Source of the DNA: JAABVY01 sp964627935
GTDB lineage: Bacteria > Zixibacteria > MSB-5A5 > JAABVY01
DNA: 64,000 nt
NCBI GenBank assembly: GCA_964627935.1
Contig: CAZVLB010000002.1
Coordinates: forward strand, 124,001 to 188,000
Direction of reading: 5' to 3'
Part shown: positions 8,741-16,675 of the stretch, in pieces
Layout: the number at the start of each line of letters is the position of its first letter
Numbering within the stretch: position 1 is the stretch's first letter
Position numbers and translations under genes: made by a program
Notes under the pieces: model-generated
The model's input: only the letters and a program-made list of their open reading frames with translations
Database searches by the model: none
Told to the model about the DNA's origin: nothing

Positions 8741-9271
8741 ATGAATATTGATGATTTAAAAGCCGGGATTAGAAACATCCCGAATTTTCCCAAACCGGGG
8801 ATTGTCTTCAGGGATATCACAACATTGATCAAGGACCCGGAAGCATTCAGAAAAGTGATTGATATCTTTCATGAACATTTCAAAGATAAGGATATCGATA
8901 CGATTGTGGCCATTGAATCCCGCGGTTTTATTTTTGGCGGCGCCCTGGCCTACAACATGAATGCCTCATTCGTGCCTGTCCGCAAACTGGGCAAGCTTCC
9001 CGGCGAAACGATCAAGAAGGAATATGAGCTGGAATACGGCGTCGATGCCCTCGAGATGCATCGCGATGCCATCAAGGCAGGCAATAATGTGCTCGTGGTT
9101 GATGATCTCATGGCTACCGGCGGTACTCTTTCGGCCACTTGCGGGCTGGTGGAGAAGCTGGGCGCCAATGTTTCAGGGATCGCGGTTCTGATCGAACTGT
9201 CATTTATCGGCGGGCAGGAGCAGTTTAAGAAATATGACTATTTCCCGCTGATCAAATATGATTCGGAATAA
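8741..9271 (+). CDS. apt: adenine phosphoribosyltransferase
   Basis: Purine-salvage enzyme converting adenine and PRPP to AMP, 176 residues. It starts with the family's IRNIPNFPKPGIVFRDIT block, and the PRPP-binding motif VVDDLMATGGTL is intact near residues 124-135. IESRGFIFGG and VPVRKLGKLP are also diagnostic. It is the last gene of the LOG-acyP-apt unit and is followed by a strong terminator. Confidence 0.97.
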   Translation: MNIDDLKAGIRNIPNFPKPGIVFRDITTLIKDPEAFRKVIDIFHEHFKDKDIDTIVAIESRGFIFGGALAYNMNASFVPVRKLGKLPGETIKKEYELEYGVDALEMHRDAIKAGNNVLVVDDLMATGGTLSATCGLVEKLGANVSGIAVLIELSFIGGQEQFKKYDYFPLIKYDSE

Positions 9272-9315
9272 TCCCCGTTTTTAATGCAATTTGCAGATGC
9301 ATAGTTTGCCTTTGG

Positions 9316-9342
9316 GAGGCCGGTTTTTTACCGGCCTCTTTT
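9316..9342 (+). terminator. rho-independent terminator after apt
   Basis: An 8-bp stem GAGGCCGG/CCGGCCTC (9316-9323 and 9331-9338) encloses a T-rich loop and is followed by TTTT. Confidence 0.92.
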
Positions 9343-9479
9343 ACTTATGACGGCGCATGCCGGATTGAATCTGTCGACAAGGGAAATGATTTGAATCATA
9401 GACAAAAACCAAGTTTCGGTTAAGGTTTGTTTTGCCCCGGCGGGCATTTGAACATATTCCAGATTACATTGTAAAAAGA

Positions 9480-9508
9480 TTGACTTGGGGATAAATAATT
9501 GATAAAAT
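9480..9508 (+). promoter_or_regulatory. sigma-70 type promoter for tRNA-Arg
   Basis: TTGACT (9480-9485), a 17-bp spacer, and TAAAAT (9503-9508), 12 bp before the mature tRNA 5' end. Confidence 0.85.
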
Positions 9509-9520
9509 ATCCCAGCGATT

Positions 9521-9594
9521 GCCCCCGTAGCTCAGCAGGATAGAGCAATGGTTTCCTAAACCATGTGTCGCGCGTTCGAGTCGCGCCGGGGGTA
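9521..9594 (+). tRNA. tRNA-Arg(CCT)
   Basis: Acceptor GCCCCCG pairs with CGGGGGT, with a terminal G-U. Anticodon stem ATGGT/ACCAT holds loop TTCCTAA, giving anticodon CCT, which reads AGG. T arm GCGCG-TTCGAGT-CGCGC, discriminator A, no encoded CCA. Confidence 0.95.
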
Positions 9595-9622
9595 TTTTTA
9601 TTACAGATTCTGGTGAAACACT

Positions 9623-10474
9623 ATGAAAGCATACCTCAATGGCGAATTTGTTGAAAGGGAAGAGGCCAAAGTCTCTGTCGATGATCGCGGATTTTTATTC
9701 GCTGATGGTATCTATGATGTTGCCCGCAGTTATTATGGCCGTCTGTTTCGTTTTGATGATCATCTGAGTCGATTGAGAGACGGCTGCGAGAGGTTGCGGC
9801 TGGAATTCAATCAATTCGATAAGATCGAGAACATAGCTTACAAACTTCTTGAAGAAAATGATCTGATGAACTGCCAGGCGGTTGTTTATATACAGATAAC
9901 AAGAGGAGCGGCCAAACGCACCCACAGATTTCCCCCAAAGGGAACTTTGCCCACTGTCTATATTGCGGCCTCCGGAATCGAACCCAATCTCGATGAATTG
10001 CGAAATGGGATCAACGCCATAACAGTGCCCGATGAGCGCTGGAACAGGCGAGACATCAAATCGATTGCGCTTCTGCCCAATATACTGGCCAATCAGGAGG
10101 CTCATGACCGTGATGCCTCCGAGGCGATTTTTACATCGCTGGGGTTTGTCTGGGAGGGCACGCACAGCAACCTGTTTGCGTTATTCGATGACATACTGGT
10201 CACCACCCCCCGGTCGCAGGTAATACTTTCCGGTATAACACGCCTGGAAGTTCTGGATATCTGCAAAAGGCTGGGAGTTAAATATATCGAAAAGCGAATC
10301 AGTGATGTCGCGATTGGTCATGCCCGGGAGATTTTTATTACCAGCACAACCCTGGAAATCACCCCGGTTGTAAAGATGGATTGGGAAATCATCAGTGACG
10401 GCCTTCCCGGCCCCTTAACCCGCAAAATACAAAATGAGTTCTATAAGACCGTGGGCGTTGATCTGAGATTCTGA
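9623..10474 (+). CDS. class IV aminotransferase (D-alanine / branched-chain aminotransferase family)
   Basis: PLP enzyme of 283 residues, the length of D-amino acid aminotransferases. The start MKAYLNGEFVEREEAKVSVDDRGF and FADGIYDVARSY match that subgroup. The PLP lysine is in RRDIKSIALLPN, and EGTHSNLFA and the late TSTTLEITPVV motif bind the cofactor phosphate. D-alanine or D-glutamate supply for peptidoglycan is a plausible role, but branched-chain or aminodeoxychorismate-lyase-like functions share the fold. It begins 28 bp after tRNA-Arg and may read through from the tRNA promoter. Its TGA abuts the stop of the convergent methyltransferase with no gap. Confidence 0.88.
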   Translation: MKAYLNGEFVEREEAKVSVDDRGFLFADGIYDVARSYYGRLFRFDDHLSRLRDGCERLRLEFNQFDKIENIAYKLLEENDLMNCQAVVYIQITRGAAKRTHRFPPKGTLPTVYIAASGIEPNLDELRNGINAITVPDERWNRRDIKSIALLPNILANQEAHDRDASEAIFTSLGFVWEGTHSNLFALFDDILVTTPRSQVILSGITRLEVLDICKRLGVKYIEKRISDVAIGHAREIFITSTTLEITPVVKMDWEIISDGLPGPLTRKIQNEFYKTVGVDLRF

Positions 10475-11272
10475 TCATCTTTTTCGGGCGGATATGATCA
10501 GTTCCTTATTGGACTTTTCCGAGAAAGTGTGCCCCTCAAAATCCCCGTAGATTTTATTCACCGAGAATCCGCAGCGTTCCAGAAGATGTTCTGCTTCATA
10601 GCGGAAAATATAGTGCAGTTTGAATTTGTGTTCCTGTTTTCGGGTCTCTCCATCCGGCATGATAATATTGTAGATCTGGCTGCAAGCAATGGTCTGATTT
10701 ACGCGGTCGACCTCATGCACAAGTATTTTTCGGTAGGCTTTGCGTCCGTCGGGGATACCGAACGCGGTTTCATCGATGCTGTTTTCCGGGCCTGTGCCGT
10801 TAACCAGGAGTTCCAGGCTGGGATTGAAAAAGTCCATCAGGAGTTGACCGCCCGGTTCCAGGTGACGGTTGATTGCCTGCAGGCAGGATAATTGTTCCTG
10901 CGGAGTCAGGAGGTGTAGAAATGATCTGAAGGCAACGATTACCATTTGATATTTTCTCCCCAGATCGAAATCCCGCATATCCATTTTGTGCAGATCAATT
11001 CTTTCGCGAATGTTTTCCGCTTCGTCATCAAGATGCTCCCGGCAACATGCCAACATCGGTTCTGAAAGATCGATTCCGGTAATCTGCTTTCCGGCCCTTG
11101 CGATTGGCATCAGGAGCCGTCCGGTGCCGCAGGCAACCTCCAAAATCGGACCGTCACATTCCCGGGCCACACCCTTGTAAAAGTCAATGTCCCTGCGGGT
11201 TTTGTGGGAGGGCAGGTGGTCATAGAAATCGGCCACAAAGGCAAACTCTTCGTATCCGCCGCAATTATCCAT
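10475..11272 (-). CDS. class I SAM-dependent methyltransferase
   Basis: 265 residues with a clear Rossmann methyltransferase core. Motif I is ILEVACGTGRLLMPIA, the acidic ribose contact is ITGIDLSEPM, and motif II is MVIVAFRSFLHLL. The C-terminal half, with RKILVHEVDRVNQT and FRYEAEHLLERCGF, is similar in style to the methyltransferase at 43800-44543. The substrate cannot be inferred. The Smr gene lies 3 bp upstream, so the two form an operon. Confidence 0.85.
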   Translation of the reverse strand: MDNCGGYEEFAFVADFYDHLPSHKTRRDIDFYKGVARECDGPILEVACGTGRLLMPIARAGKQITGIDLSEPMLACCREHLDDEAENIRERIDLHKMDMRDFDLGRKYQMVIVAFRSFLHLLTPQEQLSCLQAINRHLEPGGQLLMDFFNPSLELLVNGTGPENSIDETAFGIPDGRKAYRKILVHEVDRVNQTIACSQIYNIIMPDGETRKQEHKFKLHYIFRYEAEHLLERCGFSVNKIYGDFEGHTFSEKSNKELIISARKR

Positions 11273-11275
11273 GAA

Positions 11276-11560
11276 TCAATCCTCCCTTTTCAGGTTAACC
11301 AGCGTCGCGCCCCATGATGACGATCCGCTGTCTGTTTTGAATGATTCCACATGGGGGTTTTTTTCCAAAATGGACTGTACGATTTTCCTCAATGTGCCGG
11401 TGCCTTTGCCGTGTATGATCCTGATCTGATATATACCTTTTTCCCTGCAGGCTTGTATATAATCCGGCACCAGGGACTTAATGTCTTTAGGGGAGAAGGT
11501 ATGCAGATCGAGTATACCGTCTATCGGGAACTCTACCGCATCATCATTGAAATAATTCAT
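11276..11560 (-). CDS. stand-alone Smr domain protein
   Basis: 94 residues, essentially a single Smr (MutS2 C-terminal) domain. LDLHTF is the LDLHG-like start and IRIIHGKGTGTLRKIV carries the HGxGxG signature. Smr domains act as nucleases on DNA or, as shown for some bacterial and eukaryotic members, on RNA of stalled ribosomes. No MutS core is attached. It is the first gene of a two-gene minus-strand operon with the methyltransferase. Confidence 0.88.
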   Translation of the reverse strand: MNYFNDDAVEFPIDGILDLHTFSPKDIKSLVPDYIQACREKGIYQIRIIHGKGTGTLRKIVQSILEKNPHVESFKTDSGSSSWGATLVNLKRED

Positions 11561-11909
11561 GCAGGCAATATATAATCAAAAGGCCCTAAAAAAAATATTA
11601 ATAAAAATGAAAAATAACAGTGACAAAACAGTCTGCTTTATTATATTTGTATCAGCTGCACATCTTAATAGAGATCACATCGGGGGATGGAATCCGTTAA
11701 TACCTGCAACAGGCGAATGTGCAGACAAGGATGTCATGATCGATCCGCACCCTGGGTAGTATTTTAGATCACATTGGAACATTATTGTCTGAGGGGGAGA
11801 TGCAGACAACTGCTATCGATCGGATTCGCGACCCTCCGCGGTAAAGGGATTTTCCGCGCTTTTCTCTATTCTTGAAGTCTAAAACTATAATTATTTTAGG
11901 AGGAAATTT
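11561..11909. other. intergenic region between divergent smr and the T9SS-type protein gene
   Basis: About 350 bp without a convincing gene. A 66-codon open frame at 11559-11759 has no ribosome site and no recognisable protein character. A strong AGGAGG ribosome site serves the gene at 11910. A TATAAT-like box (11886-11891) has no matching -35, so no promoter can be assigned with confidence. Confidence 0.5.
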
Positions 11910-14138
11910 ATGTACTCTAAAGCTTCAGCCAAATTCAGTTTTCTTCTGCTCTTGGTTTTTATCTGGCTCATGGTCCCATCTGTTTTCGCCGCCGACGGCG
12001 ACAAATTCGGAGACCTGTCCCAGATAATCAATACCCCGGCCTATGATGTACGTGTGGATATCGCCGATGTAGTTGGCCCTGTTAAAGGAACAGTTACATC
12101 GGAAGAGGATACGGTCGCGGTCCAAATCGGATTTTATGGGAGCGATACTGATCTCGAGACCGGATTGGATTACTATGAATTTTTTAACGTCGTTTACTTC
12201 GATACTACAGAGTTGGAGTACGTTGATGTTCAGGGCCTTAACTGGGAAACCGACAGCATTGAAGTTGATATAGAGGTATACAACGGCGATACTGTCAAGC
12301 TCGAGATTCATGGCTATGGCGATCTGCTGGAGCCCGGCTATCAGAGCTGGATGGATGTCTACCAGCTGAGGTTTTTCATAAAATGCCATGAAGAGGATGA
12401 ATTGACTTTCGGGCTTGACATCCCGGATATCGGAAGTGAGAACTGGACCAAGGTATCCGGCAGCAGTTCACTTGAGGAATACGATGATATCGCCGGCGGA
12501 ACTGTTTCGATTCAGGCTTATTGGGCCGGATGTCATATTGATACGACAACTACATTGCTGGGTGAGGATACCGTGCTTGTCGATGTCTACCTGGATTCGA
12601 TCAACTATAATTTCTGGTTGTTCAAGAACTATCTCAGGTATGATACAGCCAACTATGAGTTTATTGGTGCGGTTGAAGGCGAAATCGATTTCCTGTATGT
12701 GCTGCACAATGATATGTATGATTCCGTACATGTCTATGGATTTCACATGTCAGAGGATTTTGGACCCTATGACTCCAGCAAATTGATGTATACTTTAAAA
12801 TTCCTCTCGAAAGCAACCGACGATACGCTTGTTTCTCCGATTACCTTTGATGATCAGGCAGATTCCAATATGTTCTATCCGAGATATTGCAGCGAAATAT
12901 GGGATGATGTAGAAATTGAATTCCAGGATGGTGGTATAGTGGTGCCCAACTATCTATTCTACGCCGACCTGGAATTTGTCGATAATGGCGGCCCGGGTGA
13001 TACTGTCAGCCTGGCGATTAAGACCAAAAACAACTTCCCGGCGGGACTCTATCCTACCGGAAACATACAGTTCCTGATCGACCATGATCCGGCGCTCGAT
13101 TACCTCGGTTTGTTTGGGAACGTCTATGATTCGGTTGAGATCAATGTTACACCCATTAATGACACCCTGCTCGGCGTGAATCTGAACATGCCCAATGGTA
13201 CGCCCGGTTATCTTCCGCCGACAGAGGATTATATTACCTATTGCGAACTGGAGATGAGAATTGATCCCAATGCCACCTGTCCATCTGAATACGAAGCCGA
13301 GTTTCGATCCAGCTATGGTTACCTCTATGGTACCACGGTAACCGACATCACTGGCAATGTACCCTGTGACATGGTCAATGAGAAGCTGATACCGGCAGGG
13401 GATGTGCTGAACTTGTTGTGTGCGGATGTATGGGTTAATTCGGCCAGCGGAACCAGCTATGCGAATCAGACCGTATATATCGGGCACCAATTCGAGCTCG
13501 ATTCCGTGTATATTGAGCTGAGATACGATCGCAGGTATTTCTGCTATATGAGTGACTACAATGCCATTCCGGGCATCGATGTGACAAACCTCAATGATTC
13601 TACATTGAAGATCTATGGCGGCGATCTGGCGCTTGAGCCTCACAGTACCGATCCGATTGTCACAATACGATGGGGCGCAAGAAGAAGCGGATATCGAACC
13701 ATGACCGTAGATGTACAAAATTCGGAGATCCTGGACACATATCATACTTCAGTTTACCTGGAGGAAACCGACAACACAGTCTCCACCAATCTGCCATTGC
13801 ATCAGGTCTCATTATGCCCGCTCGATCCGATAGAGAAGCCGGATGAGGAAGAGGAGGTTCTGCCGACCAGATTCGCGCTTCATCAGAACCGTCCCAATCC
13901 TTTCAATCCGACAACCCTGATCAGCTTCGATCTGCCGCAGGCATCAACGGTGAGCCTGGAAATTCATAATATTCTGGGCCAGAAGGTTGAGACCTTAATA
14001 GATAATGCCTATCTGAATCCGGGTCAGCATCAGGTGGAATGGAACTCCGGCAGAAGAGGTCATTCTTCGGGAGTTTACTTCTATATTCTCAGGGCCGGTG
14101 ATTTTGTGGAAACGCGCAAAATGATGCTGATTAAATAG
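11910..14138 (+). CDS. secreted multidomain protein with T9SS/FlgD-like C-terminal sorting domain
   Basis: 742 residues with a Sec signal peptide (hydrophobic core at residues 10-26, cleavage near FAADG). The mature region is rich in Asp, Thr and Tyr and contains about four repeated beta-sandwich units, each around 130-150 residues, that resemble cohesin-like folds (examples: VRVDIADVVGPVKGTVTSE, FYADLEFVDNGGPGDTVSLA, LCADVWVNSASGTSYANQTV). The last 90 residues form the type A sorting module: FALHQNRPNPFNPTT, then SLEIHNILGQKVETL and SGVYFYILRAGDF ending in MMLIK. This module normally directs export by the type IX system or surface anchoring. Function otherwise unknown; likely surface-exposed. 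A terminator follows. Confidence 0.85.
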   Translation: MYSKASAKFSFLLLLVFIWLMVPSVFAADGDKFGDLSQIINTPAYDVRVDIADVVGPVKGTVTSEEDTVAVQIGFYGSDTDLETGLDYYEFFNVVYFDTTELEYVDVQGLNWETDSIEVDIEVYNGDTVKLEIHGYGDLLEPGYQSWMDVYQLRFFIKCHEEDELTFGLDIPDIGSENWTKVSGSSSLEEYDDIAGGTVSIQAYWAGCHIDTTTTLLGEDTVLVDVYLDSINYNFWLFKNYLRYDTANYEFIGAVEGEIDFLYVLHNDMYDSVHVYGFHMSEDFGPYDSSKLMYTLKFLSKATDDTLVSPITFDDQADSNMFYPRYCSEIWDDVEIEFQDGGIVVPNYLFYADLEFVDNGGPGDTVSLAIKTKNNFPAGLYPTGNIQFLIDHDPALDYLGLFGNVYDSVEINVTPINDTLLGVNLNMPNGTPGYLPPTEDYITYCELEMRIDPNATCPSEYEAEFRSSYGYLYGTTVTDITGNVPCDMVNEKLIPAGDVLNLLCADVWVNSASGTSYANQTVYIGHQFELDSVYIELRYDRRYFCYMSDYNAIPGIDVTNLNDSTLKIYGGDLALEPHSTDPIVTIRWGARRSGYRTMTVDVQNSEILDTYHTSVYLEETDNTVSTNLPLHQVSLCPLDPIEKPDEEEEVLPTRFALHQNRPNPFNPTTLISFDLPQASTVSLEIHNILGQKVETLIDNAYLNPGQHQVEWNSGRRGHSSGVYFYILRAGDFVETRKMMLIK

Positions 14139-14165
14139 GCGACCGATTAAGTGCTCTTTTATTTT

Positions 14166-14194
14166 GGGGACGGGGTTTTCCTGTCCCCGTTTTT
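14166..14194 (+). terminator. rho-independent terminator after the T9SS-type protein
   Basis: Stem GGGGAC/GTCCCC (14166-14171 and 14183-14188), with an alternative CGGGG/CCCCG pairing (14171-14175 and 14185-14189), followed by five T residues. Confidence 0.85.
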
Positions 14195-14309
14195 ATGCGC
14201 AATTTAGGACAAAAAAAGATCTTCCAAATATGGCCTGCCAGGTTAAACGATAAAAGCCCAGTTTCGTCATAATATTTTGAATGACAGAGGTTAAAAGCCA
14301 AAAAATGAA

Positions 14310-14338
14310 TTGACACGCTCAAGCATTAAGTCTATATT
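14310..14338 (+). promoter_or_regulatory. sigma-70 type promoter for the FadL/PorV-like gene
   Basis: Perfect TTGACA (14310-14315), a 17-bp spacer and TATATT (14333-14338). The gene starts 46 bp downstream after an AAGGAGG ribosome site. Confidence 0.87.
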
Positions 14339-14383
14339 TGAAACTTAAAATTTTATGGCTGCTATTAAGGAGGATTTAATTCA

Positions 14384-15799
14384 ATGAGAACCCGGATTTT
14401 ACTGATTTCCGTGATATTGACACTCGGCCTTGTACTCACGGCTATGGGCCAGTCGGCGCTTACAAATTATAATTTCAGCGGTGATGGTGCTCGTGCGCGT
14501 GGAATGGGCGGCGCATTTATTTCAATAGCCAATGATGCCAGTGCCATATCATGGAATCCTGCCGGATTGATCAATGTAGTTGATCCACAGATTTCGATTC
14601 AGTTCGATTTCTATATGCCCAAGAGCAATTTTATGCTCGATTACACAAACAGCGCGGCTAACAATATTGATATGGAATTTGACGACAATAAATTCCCGCT
14701 GCAATTTGCCTCGTTTACCGCACCGGTCAGAATCAAGGGCCATCCATTCGTCGGGTCCGCCAGCTTCAGCTCGATCAGTACAGCTTTCAATTATTTTGAA
14801 GCTAACCCCGATTCCGGTACGGTCGATACCACAGCAGTAAACCTGTCGGTGGAGAATGAAAGCCGTTTAAATCAGCTCCGACTTGGGTTTGGCACCAATG
14901 TCTATAAAAAGCTGAATTTCGGTGCTGCTATCAATGTCTTCTTTGGCAACGGATATGTCGATTCCGCATTGGTATGGGAGAGCAGTTTCATACATCCTAC
15001 CCAGGGCACGCTGGTAAATGTTCTTGCCAAGGGCTTTGTCTGGGATACGATCAGCTTCTCCGGCGTCAACTTCATGGGTGGTTTGCAATGGAAAACGGAT
15101 AAGTATTCAATCGGCGCGGTAGCCAAACTGCCGTTCTGGCTGAACCAGGAACATGTTAAGCATATCCATGATTCGATTTACGAAAACGGTCTTCTGCAGA
15201 GCGATCTGTTGCGTGGAGATATCGATGAGCAGGATAAGGAAAAATTCCAGGTTCCCTGGATGCTTGGTCTGGGCGCATCGGTCAATGTCACCCCGGAATT
15301 TTTGATTTCGTCAGATTTCGAATGGCGCCGCTACGGAGCATCAATGTATAGAATACATTATGATACAATACTTTCCAGCGGCGATGTGGAGGAAAACTTT
15401 ATCGAATTCTCAGCCGGTCTGGAAAACGGCTATCAGGTCAGATTTGGCGGTGAATACATCCTCGATGCCGGCTTCACGAGAATGCCGTTGAGAGGCGGAT
15501 TCTCATATCAGACATTCGGTTTCCGGCATATCGAGGACCTTGAGTTCAACTTTAAACGCAGTGAGGATGTTACCATAGATTCATTGCAACAGAGTTTCAC
15601 GCTGGGTGACCAGATCACCGGGTACACCATTGCGGCCGGCTTCGGGATGCACTGGGAGCTGATCAAGCTCGATTTCGCATTCGAATATGAGGCCCGCGAT
15701 AAGGATATCTCCGGCAGCGATCACTACGGTCCATTCGAGGCTGTTCAGGAGAATCGTTCAACTCGAATTTCAATGAATTTTACTGGACTTTTCAAATAG
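14384..15799 (+). CDS. FadL/PorV-like outer-membrane beta-barrel protein
   Basis: 471 residues with a signal peptide (cleavage near MGQSA, residue 22). The N-terminal GDGARARGMGGAFISIANDASAI and SWNPAGL are the hallmark of the OMPP1/FadL/TodX and PorV families. The rest alternates short amphipathic strands, as expected for a 14-stranded barrel, and the last residues (STRISMNFTGLFK) fit a closing strand with a terminal aromatic. Members carry hydrophobic compounds across the outer membrane or, as PorV, shuttle T9SS cargo. The position directly after a gene with a T9SS-type domain makes a link to T9SS possible but unproven. Flanked by its own promoter and terminator. Confidence 0.85.
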   Translation: MRTRILLISVILTLGLVLTAMGQSALTNYNFSGDGARARGMGGAFISIANDASAISWNPAGLINVVDPQISIQFDFYMPKSNFMLDYTNSAANNIDMEFDDNKFPLQFASFTAPVRIKGHPFVGSASFSSISTAFNYFEANPDSGTVDTTAVNLSVENESRLNQLRLGFGTNVYKKLNFGAAINVFFGNGYVDSALVWESSFIHPTQGTLVNVLAKGFVWDTISFSGVNFMGGLQWKTDKYSIGAVAKLPFWLNQEHVKHIHDSIYENGLLQSDLLRGDIDEQDKEKFQVPWMLGLGASVNVTPEFLISSDFEWRRYGASMYRIHYDTILSSGDVEENFIEFSAGLENGYQVRFGGEYILDAGFTRMPLRGGFSYQTFGFRHIEDLEFNFKRSEDVTIDSLQQSFTLGDQITGYTIAAGFGMHWELIKLDFAFEYEARDKDISGSDHYGPFEAVQENRSTRISMNFTGLFK

Positions 15800-15817
15800 A
15801 ATTTCGTACTCATTATG

Positions 15818-15851
15818 GGCGAAACTGGAACAATACCGGTTTCGCCTTTTT
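15818..15851 (+). terminator. rho-independent terminator after the FadL/PorV-like gene
   Basis: An 11-bp stem with one G-U pair (15818-15828 and 15836-15846), a 7-nt loop and five T residues. Confidence 0.93.
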
Positions 15852-15916
15852 GATTTAATATTAATATAGTTATCGGGATATTTTTCGATACCTGTTCATA
15901 AGGAGAGACTTAAGGA

Positions 15917-16672
15917 ATGGCCAAGCTCACTAAACGGCAGATGAAGGAAGACAAATTCGTTACCAGTCTTCTGCGCTCCCAGAAATTCTTTAATGAGCAT
16001 AAATCACAGATTTTGCTGTTTGCCGCAGGCATATTGGTTGTCGCGATCGTAATTGTATTTCTGATTTCTAATGCCCGGCAGGCTCAGGAAGATGCTGCCA
16101 GAGCATATGGTGTGGCCAATATGTATGTGCGCGAGTTCTACAATGTTTTTGAGCAGGATTTTAATCAGGACGGTATCCCTGATGGCAATCTGGACAGTTC
16201 CCTGGTCAGTCTCAGGAACGCCAAGGAGCAATTCCAGAGCATAATTGAAAACTATGGTGGTACTCAGCAGGCCAAACTGGCCACATTCTACCTGGGCGCG
16301 ATCAATTTCAAGCTGGGCGATTATCTGACCGCCTCAGAACATTATCAGAAATTCCTGGATAAATACTACGTTGATGAATGGTTCGAGGCCGCGGCCAAAA
16401 AGGGCCTGGCTTCATGCAAGGAATCCCTGCGCGATTTCGAGGCGGCCGGCAAACTCTTTCTGGAGGTCGGCAGAGATTATCCCGATTTCGCATTGCGAAT
16501 TGAGACACTCTATAAAGCGGTGATCAACCTGGGACGGGCCGGGTTGAACGATATGGCCCTGGAAGCCTTCGATCTGCTCGAAGATTCTGATGCCAGCCAG
16601 TCCACAAAAAATGACGCTAAGGTTTTCCTGTATGAAAAGGGGATAATGGATCCGGGAAAATTATCGAGCTAA
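15917..16672 (+). CDS. membrane-anchored TPR protein (YfgM/BamD-like)
   Basis: 251 residues: a short charged N-terminus, one transmembrane helix (about residues 34-52, ILLFAAGILVVAIVIVFLI), then periplasmic helical repeats. TPR-like units can be seen at AKLATFYLGAINFKLGDYLTA, SEHYQKFLDKYY and AAKKGLASCKESLRDFEAA. The topology resembles YfgM, which works with the Sec translocon and periplasmic chaperones. A calcium-like DFNQDGIPDGNLD loop is an oddity between the helix and the first repeat. It is the first gene of an apparent four-gene run with GH57, Tic20-like and M48 genes (gaps 3, 9 and 22 bp). Confidence 0.75.
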   Translation: MAKLTKRQMKEDKFVTSLLRSQKFFNEHKSQILLFAAGILVVAIVIVFLISNARQAQEDAARAYGVANMYVREFYNVFEQDFNQDGIPDGNLDSSLVSLRNAKEQFQSIIENYGGTQQAKLATFYLGAINFKLGDYLTASEHYQKFLDKYYVDEWFEAAAKKGLASCKESLRDFEAAGKLFLEVGRDYPDFALRIETLYKAVINLGRAGLNDMALEAFDLLEDSDASQSTKNDAKVFLYEKGIMDPGKLSS

Positions 16673-16675
16673 AAT

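Noticed and set aside
11846..11859. GG-N10-GC spacing upstream of the T9SS-type gene
   Set aside because: The -12 part reads CCGCGC, not TTGC, and the -24 lacks TGGC, so only the spacing matches by chance.
12954..13745. 263-codon open frame on the minus strand inside the T9SS-type gene
   Set aside because: It is a shadow of the longer plus-strand gene, which has a signal peptide and a sorting domain; the minus-strand product has no family character.
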